Assembly: GCF_041956535.1 (NCBI RefSeq)
Contig: NW_027192195.1
Span: 350,150 to 414,149 of the forward strand
DNA length: 64,000 bases
DNA from: Calcarisporiella thermophila CBS 279.70
Lineage: Eukaryota; Calcarisporiellomycota
Direction: 5' to 3'
Shown here: in pieces, positions 48,770 through 59,721 of the stretch
Layout of the letters: every line of letters begins with the position of its first letter
Position numbering within the stretch: the first letter of the stretch is position 1
Translations under genes and position numbers: made by a program
The notes under the pieces: generated by a model
The model's database searches: none
What the model saw: only the letters and a program-made list of their open reading frames with translations
Told to the model about the DNA's origin: nothing

Positions 48770-51284
48770 AATTTTGCCAAGTAAAACAAGTGAAATGATA
48801 GTAAAAGTCTTACAAGCAGTGTCAAGAAATGGTCTATAACTTCAAAAATTTTTTCTAAAACTTATAAATTTAAAATTCTACAAGACTGAGCTGCAGAAAT
48901 ATAAGAGAAAAAGAAGTCTGAAGATAATAATTTTTTTATATCCGTTAGAAGCGGGTTCATTCCACAGAATTAGATCATATACCTGATTACCAATGAAGAT
49001 TATAATGATGATGCTCTTTTATCATTGATACCTACCTTGTAGCGATTGCACCATCGCGCTCCTCAGCAAGGCATCCTAATTAGTAGAACAGGCTGATGTG
49101 GCCCGACTAACCCTGCAATTCCTCCGAATCTGAGCTAATTCGTCATACTGGACCTCTTTGAACCAAATCAAGAGAAGGACAAACATCACGTAATGCTAGG
49201 ACCGAGACTAGGAGGTACTTACTCATAACGTGGGAATAAGAAGGTTGAAATGTGTGCACAGTAGAGCCTTGACGTAACCTTGGATTTAACTCTCATGACA
49301 ATGGTACTACCCTTGGAGTAAATCTGTTGTAACGATAGAAACCCTGATCCAGATGAACTTTTGTAACCTCCGGCTCTAGTTCCTCGTGGCTGTGTTAACT
49401 CCGTATCTCTGGTATTACATTCATATTGGTGTCACTTATATTCCACACCTTATTTTATACTAGAACCGGAAGATTATTATAACGTATCCCCATGTAATCA
49501 TATTTTCTCAGTTGAGGATCCATAGAAGCATGTAAGTATGGCTAATGGGCATAAGTCCATGGATATTCTACCTACTGCTATGTTTTGCTGAGTTCCGACC
49601 TATTTTTTTAGTTGAAAAATGTGAGGAATCAACCGCTCGATATAACAAAGACTGAATAAGTAGGGATGAGCAGTTTTATGCGTCACGCTGAGGCTCAGAG
49701 TGTTGATTAGCACGAGGTGGGGAGTGATATTACTAAATTTAAGTCAATAGATGAGGTAGAACACAATTTGGTTGCAAATATTAATATCATACCTAGTTTA
49801 TATCGTAATATGCTTTGGAATGAGCAAAGCACGAATAAATAAATAGACAAAATCGACTAGGATTGACTAAGCTAAGTGTATATCCATCACTCTTAACTTA
49901 TGTCACAATAATATTCTTTGGAAGCATTATATTAGCCTCAAAGTACTCGCACCCTTGCTTCATATATTAGTAAATATCCTGAAACTGCAATGGCATCTAT
50001 CTTAGTTAGCGTGAACAGATAGTGACAAATAAGCGACAATTTAATCCCTTTTAAAACTATATTCTTCAGGTGCATACCAACTTCTACCGTACACCACTTG
50101 CATATTTTTTATTTATTACTGCAAGCAGCAGATCAATCAAAATCGATATATATTTAGGGCGAACATTTTAACATCATAGTCGCATTCCAGTATTTTTTGA
50201 ATTATCTATTCAGCCGAATTAGTGGTTGGTTTTTGGTGCAATTCAATGCATGAACAATTAGTATAATACTTTGCGCTCGGCCCTCCTGGTTTCCTCAAGT
50301 TGGTCTCATGGATATTCAATTACTTATATTTTAGCCATGGAATTGCTGCATCTTGGTGTCATTGAACTCACCAGGACACTTTCTATAAACTCATAAGCTC
50401 ATTATGTGTATTTCGCCGCCTTTCAGTTAATTGAAGAACGTCAAATGTGTGTCGAAGTACTTATCACTAGTCCTCTTGATATTCCAAGTTGCCAGTAATT
50501 CTGAACATCGGAACAGCGTTCTAGAGAAGATAAAATAAAGCATTCAACCCGGTATCTATCTTTATTACATAGAAATTATTAGAATATTTATTAGGTTGCC
50601 AGATAAAATTTCGATTCAAAACAAATGACTAATGAGCAGAGCAATTTCCATCAATCCTAAGATAGATATTAGTTGTTTAATAAACAATATGCAGTCCAAA
50701 GATATTAATTTCCAAAAGCCGTCACAATACAGTGTTATGCTATTCACTCAGCAGCGAGATGGTTATTCAAATAATAATCCATTTACAAATGCTAAGCATA
50801 CAAGTCTTACTTAGTACACCATTATAGGGTTCCAATTAGTTTTGCAAATTGACATAGTAGGTTAGGAAAAGTAATATTATAAATGATAGTTCCAAGTGTA
50901 TCCTTCGCTCCTGCATTTGTTGATAAGAATGGTTTTTTCAATTGTTGGCGTGTGCATTTGCTTTATTCTTTTTTGTCAAAAGTATAAGTCACTATTGTTC
51001 GGCTCACTTCACCCATTGAAATATAAATCCCCAGCACAAGTTGACGCCTCCAAGAACAAGGTGTCCACAAATCCTACTGCTGTGATTCTATACAAGATAT
51101 CCTCTAATAGAGAAATCGGCCAGTCTTTTGGAGCTCTCAAATAAGAAAAAAATTGAAGAGAAGTAAGATATACATTAGTTCTTATAAAAGAGAAATAGCA
51201 TTGACATGAAGATAATTTATAGCCAATAGGCGAGAAGTAAAGAGGAAGCAAAAAAGAAAATAGAGTATATATCTATATAGCGTT
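48770..51284. other. Long AT-rich gene-free region (2.5 kb)
   Basis: Apart from the right copy of the inverted repeat (49027-49394) nothing is supported. Short open frames at 50632-50814 and 50896-51144 lack domains, and the second overlaps the 3' flank of the ferredoxin gene. This marks the right edge of the terpenoid-type cluster. Confidence 0.5.
49027..49394 (-). repeat. Right copy of the diverged inverted repeat
   Basis: Its reverse complement aligns with 44742-45120. It includes the 26-bp identical block (49260-49285) and the GGCCACATCA and GCACCATCGC segments. It carries more stops than the left copy. With the left copy it brackets exactly the terpene synthase and dehydrogenase, 3.9 kb apart. 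Confidence 0.85.
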
Positions 51285-52073
51285 TTAGTGATGAGCGGGT
51301 TTTGATCCTAATTAAATGAATATGAGAGGTTATTAGCATTAAATCTCTTATATCAAGGGCAAAAAAAAAATGAAAGAATTACCATCTACTCGCATATTTC
51401 TCGATGCAGAAGGTATTCTCACTGTGATCCCGTCAAGCTCTTTACACATTTTGATTTGGCAGCCAAGCCGTGAGGTTTCTGTCAATCCGAATGCAAGATC
51501 GAGCATATCGTTTTCTTCGTCAGTCGGCTCTTCCATCTTGTCAAAGTGCTCTTGATCAACAATAACATGGCATGTGGAGCAAGCAAGCGACCCTTCGCAT
51601 GCACCTTTAATTATATTAAGTAGATTATTATTAATTGCGATGGACATTGGAGCAAAGAGGAATAAAAAAGCCTACATTCAAGTTCAATGTCGTGGCGCCG
51701 TGAGAGATCAAGCATAGTATCATCCTGATTTGCTTTCACGACAATATGTTCCCCTTCTGCTGTAATCCAGTTGACGGTGAATCCTTCCCCATCTTTTGGG
51801 CCAGGCTTAACATCATGTCTCAATGCTAAAGGTTTGCGAATGATAACAAGATTTAATTTGACATTTCCTTGGAGAATTCAATGGCGAACATCCATAAAAT
51901 GAAGAAAGCACTTTACCCGAAAAAATCGAAAAGGCTGCCCGAGGAGCATCTCCGCTTCTCCGCAAGATTATTGGGGGCAACAGCGCTGTTCCAGATCTAG
52001 AATGTAAAAAGGGATATATGTGGGATCTCAGCAATGAGGGTGATGGTAAAGTCGAGAGTTTTGAAAGAAACAT
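51285..52073 (-). CDS. YAH1: Mitochondrial adrenodoxin-type [2Fe-2S] ferredoxin
   Basis: Four exons on the minus strand. Exon 1 (from 52073) encodes an Arg/Ser/Leu-rich mitochondrial presequence ([20 protein letters not shown]) and ends IFS. Exon 2 begins [16 protein letters not shown] and ends with the first Cys codon split by an intron. Exon 3 completes the cluster-binding motif [12 protein letters not shown] and includes LGCQIKMC with the fourth cysteine. A final small exon gives SKPAHH and the stop at 51285-51287, replacing an otherwise intron-read tail. Yah1 feeds electrons to Fe-S cluster assembly and to heme A and ubiquinone synthesis in the mitochondrial matrix. It is probably a housekeeping gene. 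Closeness to the P450 is likely coincidental, since that P450 has an ER-type anchor. Confidence 0.93.
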
Positions 52074-53263
52074 TATGCAAAAATTCCAGAGAATTAGGCA
52101 CTCTTATTTCCCCTCGCTTGATTAATCATTCAAAGTCAACAGTTAACAAACAACCGAGATATTTTCAGCGGAGTGACTTGCTTTTGACTAAATAGATGAG
52201 CCACAGTCCAATCATTGATCTTGGGATATAGAGAATATATGCAATATTCAGTATTTTTCAAGAGCTGGAGATCAGAATAGAAAGGGTGCAGCTATCTATT
52301 ACTGCAACTAATGCAAGGGCCTTTTTTTTTGTCTATCCCATTTATACTCACTTAAGCTATCATTTTAGACCTCTAAAGCAGGCAAATCTGCAATTTGATA
52401 AACTAAAATCAGATTAGATTTAGTAATATATATACACATCAAATAGTGATATTAATAATATATGCAAATATTTTTCCCAAAAAAAAGGGTATATTGGTTT
52501 AATTGAATAAATTATGCAGAGGAGTTTATGAGTATCCCAATATATCTAAAGAAGTTTGAAATCCAATAACTAAGAAAGATGACCACTTTGGTAGATGTCC
52601 ACTTTCACCTTTAGTATGCCTATCACTCCAGATATATTGCTATTGTTAAATGTCATGATAACCAACGAGTTTTCTGCAATGGTCCCGCGTTACTTCAGCT
52701 GTTAGAAGGTCCTACAAAAACAAAAATAAAAAAGCGAGTTGGTACAAGCTAGCAAGAGTGACAATCGATCCCATCTCGGAATATATAGTAATTTTGTGCG
52801 TTTAAATAGGTTGTCATGAAAAAAAAAAATGAAACAATATAAAAAGAAACAAAAGTAAGAAATAGACAAGGGCAGGGATAAAAGAGGGTAAATTATTGTC
52901 TGAAGCGCACCAGTAGGTTGTATAATGACAGAATGGGATGTAGAACTGAGACATTTGTTTTTCGGCTACCACCTGCTCTGTTGATCAAAACACCTTTAGG
53001 GTGAGCATAATAAGCAAGAGCAGAGCAATGGTAATATGTTCGTTGCTGGTAGATTAATAGAGATTTTATCTTAGTTTAATATATCAACTATTTGCAAGAT
53101 CTACATAGAGGATTATAGGCCAGTCGAACTTATGGCCATAAACAAACTCTCATAATATCAAGCCATTTACGTATTGATATATGGGAAGTGGCAGATTTTA
53201 ACACAACCCTTTTTTTTTGGCGTGCATCTCCTAATAAAAAAGTAAGCTGGACACCCGAGAAGT
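52074..53263. other. Intergenic region, 1.2 kb, no gene seen
   Basis: AT-rich, with short poly-A and poly-T runs. It is the promoter side of the ferredoxin gene and the 3' side of the NAD kinase gene. No ORF or RNA gene is recognised. Confidence 0.5.
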
Positions 53264-54969
53264 CTACTCTAATACACCATGCCGTAGCAACTTATTTTCG
53301 AAGTTCTGATTCCATTTTAGCAGATCATTGATGAAGCGAACAAAATCAACCCCAACGTCCACCCTATTTACACATGGAATTGGATAATTGGACATTCGTA
53401 CCTAGAATTGAAAATCAATAAACATGTGTGTTTTTCATTTGAGTGTCTCAATGCATACCTCGAGATACTCCCCTTTGTTAAGGGTATAAACTTCACGGCC
53501 ATCAAAGGAGACTTCAGCCGTACTTCGACTGGATTCACCAATCTATGAGAAAACGAAATCCGTGAAAGGTCATCTTAACAGCAAAAAGAATAATCTATAA
53601 TACCTTGAGCTGAATGGATACGTCTGGAGGTAAGAGCACCGTGCGGAAAGATAGAGACCGCGGACAAATCGGGGTTAAAAGAAGTGATTGTACTGAGGGG
53701 TGCACAATAGGACCTCCTGCCGAGAGAGAATAAGCAGTGGACCCAGTTGGCGTCGCAACAATAAGCCCATCAGCCTAAAATATGGATGGAATATTTGAAC
53801 AAAAATTTAGAGTGAGATATTTCAGGAGTCATCTGAAAAGGAAAAAAAGCCTACCACTGCTTCCGTTAGGTACTCGCCATTCACATAGCAGTCAATAGAC
53901 GTTAAACTCGGGTGTCTCCCCCTATGGAGATTTACTTCATTCATCACTTGTATACTCCCTATCTCTTTGCCATCTCTCCAAATCCTTGCTCCGTTTGGCT
54001 GATGAAGTGAGCAAGTGAGGCGCATTCGCATCAAAAGTGACATTTTCCCACGCAAGATTTCTGATAAAGCCGTTTTGTATTGAGAAAAATGGAATGGGAT
54101 AAGGAATCCCAGGGTTCCCAGAGAAAAAGAGATGATAGGAGGCGTGGAATGGGGAAAGAGTGAAGAGAGATGGAGGATTGTGCCGTCTCCACCGAGGGTG
54201 ATGGCGAGATCAATGGTGCGAGAGTATTCCGATTTCTGGTCTAAGAACACGAGTGTATCCCAGTTTACCTCTAGACGATCTCAGCCATAAAATCATAGTA
54301 TTTACCGTGGGGTACGACATATACGAATGGTAATTTCTCTTTAAAAGTATCGGCCACCTCCGGCTCCACAATGATATTTAAATCTGGGTATGTGCTATGT
54401 AACCATCTAGTATAGAATAATGTCATAGCGTTTAAGACTATGGATCCAAGAGAGAAGGAAATAAAGGGGACAGCATAAATCTAAGAGCAATTAATTACGT
54501 TGCGATTTCAATGAGGGCTGTTTCCGATTTTACATCGTTGGGCTTCTTGAGTATGAGGACGTTATGGGGTTTCTCCATCCATTTGAGAGAGTAATTTCCC
54601 CTAAGTACACAAAAATTCATCTCGTTTCCACAAACCGAAAGCATCCCAATTCTTATCTATTTACCCATAAGTGCTCCCCACGGCCTGTTTAATATCTCGA
54701 ACATATTCATCATTATCAGCAAGCGCGGTTTTTTTTTCTACCAGCATATACCACAGTCAAGATCTAGTGCTACACCGGCAAAACAACGAATTGCGGTTAC
54801 CAGTAAAGCCATTCGTTGTCTCTATGTGCATGGGAACCTTTGGAGGTAAATGCGTAGTATACCGCGATCCATTGGTTTTGAGAGCGCGTATTATTTGAAT
54901 ACGACAGCAAACAGCTCGAGTTGCGCCCCTTCGTGTTAAAATTGCCAATGGGGTAGAGAAAAGTGCCAT
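53264..54969 (-). CDS. NAD(H) kinase, probably mitochondrial (Pos5-like)
   Basis: A multi-exon minus-strand gene from ATG 54969. Exon 1 encodes an Arg-rich, Glu-poor leader ([20 protein letters not shown]) that fits a mitochondrial presequence. It joins at [20 protein letters not shown], then the [20 protein letters not shown] helix. The catalytic GGDGT motif is in [21 protein letters not shown]-x-x-L-H appears as [15 protein letters not shown]. The NAD-binding GSTAYS block ([18 protein letters not shown]) comes after an intron near 53850-53775. The C-terminus ends at TAG 53264-53266. It phosphorylates NAD+ or NADH to the NADP form. The leader points to the matrix NADH-kinase role, but this rests on composition only. 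Confidence 0.87.
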
Positions 54970-55326
54970 TATGATCTACAATGGTTGGCAAACTTGATAT
55001 CGAGAAATTATGAGTCGAAGAATATATAGTCTTTTTACACTCCGAAACTAAGCCGTAGAGGGAAATGTACCATCTTACTAGCGGTTTCAGATCTTCATAC
55101 CAGGTTCTGCTTTGATATACCAAGAAGTAGGTGGGGATAACAGAGAGCTTATATAAGGAAATAGGAATACTTCTATACATCTCAGTAAAGTGGAACAAAG
55201 GCATAATAAAATAGGATTGATAAATGAATGCAGGAAGGAATAAGTTAACAAGTACAATTAACGAAAAGAAAACACAACCTTTACAACGCTCACCACGCCG
55301 GTTCCTTTTATTTTGGGGAGGAGTTC
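54970..55326. other. Intergenic region, 357 bp
   Basis: Upstream region of the NAD kinase gene and 3' flank of the mucin-like gene. No feature is seen. Confidence 0.5.
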
Positions 55327-56010
55327 TCAAGACTCTTGCAAATGCCTCAAAAAGTCCGAGTCCGTCTCCTTACTTCGCATAGTGTAGGCGGGAGTCGGCT
55401 CATCCCCCAAGCGGTCCTCCTTGAATCGTCGCGAGGGTGAAAGCTTCCATTTTCTGAAAACGAAGATCCCGATGCCTGCCGCGACGACCACACATGCAAT
55501 TGCAATGCCTGCCGTCATTAATTGCCCACCGCTCTCATCTTGTTGAGGCTTGGGAAGCGGCACAACTGCAGCGCCAGGTGTGGCTGACGTGATGGCGGAA
55601 CCGGATGCTCCGGATGAAAAGGGCGCAGTTGTGAAGGACGTGATAGTCCCGCTCGTGATGGTGGATTTAGGCTGAGGGTTATTAGAGGTAGGAAGGGGGG
55701 ATTGTGGCTGGGTTGGCGCTACAGAGCTGTTAGGTCTTTCAGAGGGTTGGGGGGGCTGAGACGAGGAGGGAGGGAGAGTGGGGTCCACAGGCTTACTATC
55801 CGTGGGCCCGGGCGGTACCGAAGAGGGCTTCTCGCTGGTTTTCGGCGGCTCCTTTGATGAGGGCGGAGGGTTAGGCTCACTCGGCTGGGTCGGGCCAGCG
55901 GATTTCGTGGGCTCGTCCGGCTTCTTGTCCGTATTCCCCCCGCCAAATATGTCATCCAGAATTCCGCGCTCCTCCAGGTCAATCACCGCTCCGGACACAA
56001 ACAAGGCCAT
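55327..56010 (-). CDS. Ser/Thr/Pro-rich single-pass membrane protein (mucin-like, Mid2/Wsc-type layout)
   Basis: The frame from ATG 56010 starts with a short hydrophobic segment (MALFVSGAVIDLEERG) that looks like the end of a signal peptide. In-frame sequence just upstream (SNSIALAYLSFQSS, LPLLISSM) is also hydrophobic, so the true first exon probably lies upstream, spliced at an AG near 56085. The ectodomain is about 150 residues rich in Pro, Ser and Thr (KPSSVPPGPTDSKP, then TITSGTITSFTTAPFSSG), expected to be O-mannosylated. One membrane helix follows (LMTAGIAIACVVVAAGIGIF), then a basic stop-transfer FRKWK and a 45-residue cytosolic tail. This layout resembles fungal cell-wall stress sensors, but no WSC or other Cys domain is present. 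Function is inferred only. Confidence 0.65.
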   Translation of the reverse strand: MALFVSGAVIDLEERGILDDIFGGGNTDKKPDEPTKSAGPTQPSEPNPPPSSKEPPKTSEKPSSVPPGPTDSKPVDPTLPPSSSQPPQPSERPNSSVAPTQPQSPLPTSNNPQPKSTITSGTITSFTTAPFSSGASGSAITSATPGAAVVPLPKPQQDESGGQLMTAGIAIACVVVAAGIGIFVFRKWKLSPSRRFKEDRLGDEPTPAYTMRSKETDSDFLRHLQES

Positions 56011-56681
56011 CGAAGAAATAAGCAAGGGCAAAGAGGATTGGAATGACAAATAAGCCAGTGCGATCGAATTAGAAGGGAAACCTAATACACCAATGCATTA
56101 AGCGAGAAGTCACAGCTAGTCTGCAAGGCCGGTAGATTACCTTCGTGTGCAATTATTAAGGAGAGAAGGCGGGCAGGGCAGGGGAGGGCTGGGAGGGAGA
56201 ATCCCGCAGAGAAGGTCAGGTCTAGCAAACAAAGTAGAGCAGCGAGCGGGAGCTGGCGAGGATAAAAAAAGTCCAAAGGTTCGAGCAACGGTACCCACAT
56301 AAAAAAGCAATAAAATGGATCTTAGCCTGACCAATGGCCGCGGCGCTCAGGAATTCAGGTCAGCGTCGATTCGATCGGTTTCGACTAATAAGCACGATCA
56401 TATATCGGCCGCAATTTAAAGGGCCGAATCAGCACCCAAAAAATAAATCGGCACAAAGACACTAGCCCGTATTGACGAGGTTGTGGGCGAAAGCCAAATC
56501 AAACATATATTGGGAGGACAAGCAAGGACAGTAGTAGTAAGCAAGTATCGTACAAAATGCAAAAAAGTGTGTGAGCAGAGAATAAAGGCAGATGCGCTAG
56601 TGACAAACGTTGCAAAGGAAAATCCGTGGGATGAATTATGCTAATAAATTACAGGGCTATATACTGAATCGTGGAAAGCAA
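56011..56681. other. Intergenic region, 670 bp
   Basis: Contains the promoter, and probably the first exon, of the mucin-like gene and the 3' flank of the coiled-coil gene. GC-richer than its surroundings around 56150-56400. Confidence 0.4.
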
Positions 56682-57826
56682 TCATCTAGAGAGAACCAAC
56701 GCCTTCACCATCGGCTTTTCCACCCGTGCCAACACATGATGCGCGGACAACTGAGGGGACATCAGAGGAGACGACGCCTGCGAGGACCCGACGGAGGGCG
56801 AGCGAGTGAGAAGGGGGGGATGGGGGCCGTCCGGACTGGAGTCAATGGCTGCGGCAGCCGAATCTCCCCGTGCATATATGGGTGAGGAGTGGGCGTCGAT
56901 GAGGTCATTGACCAAAACGGCGGACTGTAGCTTTTGTAACTCATACTCTAGGAGGCCCATCATTTCCTAAAACACAGAAATAAGAATGAGCAACAGCCCA
57001 ATCGCGTCTCCCCGCCTGTTCTAGCTTACCGTAATGCCATTGAGGTGCTTCGCTCTTTCTTCAGAGTACGCTGTCTTATTTTGAATAGCTTTCCTATACT
57101 GCTCTTCGATGAAGAGCCGGTCTTCGTCAGCCACTCCCCCTCCCTCTCCCTCGAGTTCTGGCGGCAACGCAGTGACAGGCTCAACCCCCAGGCTTGTCAA
57201 CTGCAGCCTCAATTTCTGGTTTGTGCTCTGAAGTTCGCCCAACTGACCCTCTAACTCCTCTAACTTCTTCTCGTATATCTCGGCAAGGCTCCGTTTTTCC
57301 AGAGTGAATTCCTCTTCAAGACGTCTAAGCTTCTTCTTCAGAGCCTCATTTTCTTTCACAAGAAGCATATATTTATCATTTTGAGAGTCTGAATCGCGGA
57401 ATGAGGCTCTGAGCTCGCCTCGATAGTTTTCGCATTCCCTATTTGCCATCTCGATTTCGCGCCGCAAGTCTTCATTTTCTTTCCGGTAACCTTCAAGTTC
57501 TTTGCGTAACATGTGAGCTTGATGCACAAGAAAAACCTCTGCGTCGGGGTCCAGAGAATGCTGCCCGGAAGTGAGGGAACTGGGAGTGGAACGTCCCCTA
57601 TCCATGATAAAGTAAACAATAAAAAATATTAAAGGACGACGAAAAGCACCAGAACCAACCTTTCTCTCCCTCCTTCTGGCGGTATGTTTTGCGTTCCATA
57701 TATTGATGAATATTTGCCTCCTGGATGCAAAGGTATTGCTACTCCCGGCATCAAAGAATCACGAGGAGTAAGTGGAAGGCTAAGATGTGCGCTGGTGCTG
57801 AGTGAATAGGAATCACGAACGTTCAT
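56682..57826 (-). CDS. Coiled-coil protein of unknown function
   Basis: Exon 1 (57826 to about 57663) encodes a Ser/Leu-rich N-terminus (MNVRDSYSLSTSAHLSLPLT). A GT-AG intron of about 65 nt joins GGRER to GRSTPSSLTSG. The intron contains an ATG in the downstream frame, so a shorter form starting at 57605 is possible. Residues of about 75-250 are one long heptad-patterned coiled coil (HMLRKELEGYRKENEDLRRE, KENEALKKKLRRLEEEF). After an intron near 57028-56967 the last exon has EMMGLLEYELQKLQSAVLVN, then a Pro/Ser-rich tail. No domain identifies the family. A structural role in the cytoskeleton, spindle pole or trafficking is possible. Confidence 0.7.
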
Positions 57827-58154
57827 GACCGGTAAATTATACGGAAAAAGTGATCGAGGTATGGAGGAAAAATGTAATTTGCATTATTATAATACTACTA
57901 AATTTCGTAGAGAAAATTATGCGGGTTCAAAAGTGGAGATGTCCCTTGCAAACCCCGATTTACCGTCACACTTGCTCAGCAAGTGCGAGCTAAAACCTTA
58001 CGAAAATTGAGAAAAAAAAAAAACATTATAAACTCAGTGGATTGACGATAGTGTACTAATAAACAAGAAAAAAAAAATTATACACAAATAGAAAGCAGAT
58101 TAAACAATTAAACACAGAGTCCTTCCACACTTAACTATACTCATTTAACGATAT
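57827..58154. other. Intergenic region, 328 bp
   Basis: Upstream of the coiled-coil gene and downstream of the next minus-strand gene; AT-rich with poly-A runs. Confidence 0.5.
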
Positions 58155-59258
58155 TTAGTAGTATGAGGGCTGGAAGTGATAATAGGCAAAGCTTCCATTT
58201 TGAGGGCCTTTAGTCTGAGGAGAGGGGTTCTGTCGATGTAGAGAGGGAAGAAGGGTTGAGAGCGAGGGGAGCGACGGCGGAGGTTGAGAGGACGATGCGA
58301 GCGGCGGTAGAAGCGTCTTCTGTGATTCTGTGAAGTCTAAGGGTGATGGAGACCGTAAAGCAACAGGGGGCAAAAGCTGTGGTTGATTTCGAATTTTTAA
58401 AAGGTCTCCTTCGACTTCTCTTTGGTTTAGGCCAGAGGGAGACACATAGTGACCGCGCTGCACGCCGCGGACTAGGCTTGACACTTCCCCTTCTTTGTCG
58501 CTTGAAAACGTCTCATCCCGCATCTTGGAAACTCGCACAAAGATGCTCTTCTTTATCTCCTGACGAAGAGTATCTCTTCTTGTCTAAGAAGGGTTGGCAA
58601 AAGCAAGAAGTCAGATGAATTCTATTTTGCCCGGGTAGAGGTTTCTAAGCGTTCCACTGGCTACTCACTAAATAATCATCCCGCGCCCGTTTGGTCTCTG
58701 CTTCACATAGCATTTCGGCCGCTCGCTCTGCAGCTTGCAGCCGCCTGTCGGCTCTGACAATAGCAGCACGGCATTTTTCCGCCGCTATTTGGAGCTGCTC
58801 CACCAGCTGCGCATCGTCTCTGGAGAGTAGCTCTATACCTTCCAGCTCAAGGTCATTGAATTGGGGATCGTCCAGGCTAGAAAGCCATAAACATTATATT
58901 CCTAACTTAGTATATGGCTGTGAAGGATAGGTTTGAACTTTACCATTTCCTCAAATCGGCACTTTGCTCCCTCGTGCTTCGCACACGCTTCACCATCCTC
59001 CCCACACCAGCATTCTCCTCGCTTTCTTCCTCTGTCATGGAGGATAGCATCTCTAGAAACCAACATGGCCGATGGCCCATGAGATTGGGTGAGCGTCATT
59101 TCAGAATTATGGCTTGTACGGGATGGGAAGAATAACAAGTTACCGCTAGAGTACTTCTCCTCATCACTTTCTCTTCTCCGCTTACAGGAGCGCGTTAGGA
59201 CATCGCGAATGGCGGGCGAATTACTAGCGGTTTTGATGCGCTTGGCACGAGCCGGCAT
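58155..59258 (-). CDS. Ser/Pro-rich probable nuclear protein, unknown function
   Basis: Four exons on the minus strand from ATG 59258 (MPARAKRIKTASNSPAIRDV). Exon 1 contains a basic TRSCKRRRESDEEK patch resembling a nuclear localisation signal. A 90-nt intron joins it to EMLSSMTEEESEENAGVG. The third exon (about 58877-58670) is a helical segment (DAQLVEQLQIAAEKCRAAIV, RLQAAERAAEMLCEAETKRA). The last exon begins TRRDTLRQEIKKSIFVRVSK and ends in a Pro/Ser/Leu-rich tail (LLPPLASSSQPPPSLPSLST). No family is recognised. The upstream region carries two E2F-type 8-mers, so a cell-cycle link is a guess worth testing. Confidence 0.65.
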
Positions 59259-59721
59259 TTTATTTGTTCTATTTGGCTAAAGTGTATATGGGTGGGTGAG
59301 TGGAGGGGGGAAAAAACAGAAAAATAGGATTCTACTTTTGTGTGATGCATCAAGTGCCCATTAAGGTTTGTTGCAAAGAGACTTGCTGTCCCACTCGGTC
59401 GGATACGATTTTGTAATGAAATAGTTTCTGCATTAATTGGATAATCGCCGGGATAGTTGCCGCGCGAAATTAAATTCTTGACAATTATCTATTGAACTTG
59501 ATCACGGATCCGATGCTATTCTATTTTCACATAAATTATTTGAGGAGAATTATATTGTTTGGCGGGAAAAAGAGAAAGACATAAAAATGAAACTATGCAA
59601 GGGAGTGGGAAATAGAAAATGGAATTATTACAAGGCAAAAAATAAGACATCTGCTGTATATCCCCCTATAAAAGGGTGAGTATTTTTACAAGCAAACATA
59701 ACAATGGGATGAACTCCCTTT
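59259..59721. other. Intergenic region, 463 bp, promoter of the Ser/Pro-rich gene
   Basis: Between the Ser/Pro-rich gene and the 3' end of MON1. GCGCGAAA (59462-59469) and GCGGGAAA (59562-59569) lie in the same orientation 100 bp apart. Confidence 0.45.
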
